Source: Heliopora coerulea
Lineage: Eukaryota; Cnidaria; Anthozoa; Scleralcyonacea; Helioporidae
Direction of reading: 5' to 3'
Assembly: GCA_030142905.1 (NCBI GenBank)
Contig: JASJOG010000558.1
Coordinates: forward strand, 50,446 to 114,445
DNA length: 64,000 nucleotides
This document shows, in pieces, positions 55,801 through 58,800 of the stretch. Numbering within the stretch: the stretch's first letter is position 1; each line of letters opens with the position of its first letter. A program made the translations under genes and the position numbers. The notes below the pieces were generated by a model. It did no database searches. It saw only the letters and a program-made list of their open reading frames with translations, and was not told the origin of the DNA.

Positions 55801-58800
55801 CGAACCAATTGTATTTGTGCAAGTAGCGTTGTTGTTACAGGGACTGTTTTCACACTCATTTATATCTAAGGAAACGTGGACAAAAAAAAAAACAAATTTA
55901 TATTGTTGATGCTGACGAAAATCATGTATCGACAGCACAATTGTTGCACAGTTAAAAGTCTGAAAGAATTGCTCTAGTCAGTCCAGGTGCAATATTATTA
56001 AACCTAATACAAATAGAAAAGGAAATACTATCATGTCTTAAGATGGTTGCATCTAGCGATTTACCTTCGCAATAGGTTTGATTTCCAGAAAACCCGGTAT
56101 TACACGTGCATACAAAACTTCCTGGTATGTTATTGCAAGTAGCGTTGATGTGGCATGAATTATTCACAGAACATTCATCTTCATCTGGAAAAATATCAAT
56201 GAACACATAACATAATTGATGTTATGAAACATTAAAATCCTTCAACAAAAACGTGTTCGTGGTTTTTTGGAATGCAGCTTCCTTCAGTCTTTATGAAATG
56301 ATTTGCATTAAGTCACAAAACATTTCAAATCTTCTCAAAATATTGAACAACTCAAAAACTGTTGATGTTATAGTGGATAATTTATGGGATATTATTGTTA
56401 TATAAACTTCAAAACCAGAAATTCAATTTAAAAGGACTTGTATACCAGAAACCCAAGACAGTTACTTTTTCCTTTTGTAAATAAAACAATTGACGGACTT
56501 TTCCTCTGTATAATTGGATTTTGTAGCCTCCATGGGCGTACGGGGCGGGAGAACAGGGGGGACAATTGCCCCCAAAAAATTTGGAGAGGACCAGATTCGG
56601 GCAAATAGCTCAAGTAGAATTGGGAAAAATAAATTTCTAAGCGTGATTAAAACAGAAAAATTTTCAAAAATCGATAACGATGTACAAGAGTTTGGATATT
56701 AGTGTGCATTCAGGTTGCCATATATATACTGTGTGAAGTATGTAATTCTTATTTCTAGGTTTTTTCTAACTAAACATTCGAGCAGAGCGATTCGGGCAGA
56801 TCGTCTCTGCCCTCCCAAATGATCAGGGCCGTACGCCTATGGTAGCTTCTTCTACCATCAAGTCATTTAGCTTTAAATTGATATATCAGTGGCGTACCCA
56901 GACGTCAGGGTATTTGTAGAACCGGAATACAACGTACGAGAACACCGAAGGAGTTCGAAAATTAAAAACTGTGCGAAAATTAAAAAGCTATGAGAATAAT
57001 TACTCCTGAGGAAACCGCTCGATTGGATCATTGCTGTCACTTAACTGAATTGGGATTACCGATGGAACGTATTGCAGTAAAAGTTAATTTTATGCCTCGA
57101 ATAACTTTTTGCATTTTGTTTCGTTTTCTTTATATCAATGTTGTCTCTGTTTTCTATCTTTCTTAAAGAAATTTGAAGGCCCGGCCTGCACGCCTATGGG
57201 CTGGGTACGCCACTGTATATGACAGGTGTTAATAACATCCACGTCTGTTTCCTTGTGAACGTATCAGTAGCAGGTTATGTCTTTCAAAATGCTTGTAGTT
57301 GAAGTCGAGTTCTGGAAATCAATTGGCAGAACATTAATATGGCCATTTAATTCACCCGTAGGGGATCGAGCGCAGCTGATCTACTGAACAGGTTAAGGAT
57401 TAGTCGAATAATGACATAAACGCTCAGCTCAATATACGACAATGAAAAGTGATCTTTTTAAAACATTGGCAAGCAACAAATAGAACTCATAGAGATCTAT
57501 TAACAGTGACGTCCTGTTGCCATCGAGCAACATATTAACATTATTGCTTTATGTCACTTTAATAATGGTGAACGATGGCAACGAAAAGGCAGTGTCAATG
57601 AATCTCTACAAATTCTTTTTGTATCTTGTTTTTAAAAGGTGACTTTTAATCTTTGCATATTGAACTGTGCTATTATATACTCGTTGCTCGATTAACATTT
57701 CCACCTGGTAAATCATTAGTAAAAGTTAAAGATTATATTTGAAAGATATATAATCGACATATAAAAAACAATGTTGAAAGATTTTATATCGAAGATAACC
57801 ATTCACTTACCGACGACAATAATAACATTTTTTGTCCCTGATGATACAACAATTTTTTGGTCGAAAGTGTCGGAGCTTTTATTGTACCTGTTAATTTCTG
57901 AATTGGCGGAGTCCAAGACGTAAAAATACTTCTCTCCGACTGTAATATCGACATTACTGACAAGTCCTGTCTGGTCACTAATTATACGGGTTGATACTCC
58001 GTCATAACTGGTCTTATAAATATTGTAAGTTGTTTCGGCTGAAAAGTGAATTGAATAAATCGTTTTGTTTGAAACGTCGAGGGCTAGATGTGTTGAGAAT
58101 CCACTTCTACCAGAATCAACAACGTGAAGAATGTCTTCCGTTAGGCTGTAGCGCACAAGACTTCGATTTAATGTATTCGATGTTGATATAAATAGGGACC
58201 TAACAATAAAGCAAAGCACACATATAAAGATCAAGCAGTCACAGTTTTCTAAAGCTATGTTTATCATGATAAATCAATTGATCTTTTCTTTTCATGTATT
58301 TTTGAACGGGGATCACAACGAACTCACAAAGTTGCAGTGGAGGCGCATCAGCTTGTGGGCTTAATCCTACTGATTGCCTGTGGTGAAGTGGGCTGTAGAA
58401 TAATTCATAGAGATGAGAAATAAGACATTGGGGGACATTTTTGAAATCTATTCTACAGTGGGTAACCATCAAGCCCCCGATATGTTGGGCTTCCTGGGAG
58501 ATAAGTACTAGGCGCTTTTGGACAAAGAATTTGTCCTAAACGTATTTTCCCAAATAATTAAGGTATTTGGTTCCAAACGGCGCGGTTTGCTTTTTTTCAC
58601 ATTTACAGAACACATTTTTTGATTTTTCAACTCAACAACTGAAAGGGAAATGTACATGTTTTTTCTTCAGAGCCCTTAAAATGGCCATTTAAAGCAAATG
58701 CGGATTTAGTGTGACTAGCGACAACTTTCTTCTTAGCTACACTCAGTTCTTCCGTCACTCAACAAATGCATCCTCCTTGCCTGGCAAAATGCGACCCTTG

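Larger units (their letters stand above)
56185..57810. other. Intron between propeller 1 and EGF N1
   Basis: Holds two MITEs (56531-56841 and 56889-57214); the remaining 600 bp before the propeller exon show nothing recognised. Confidence 0.45.
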
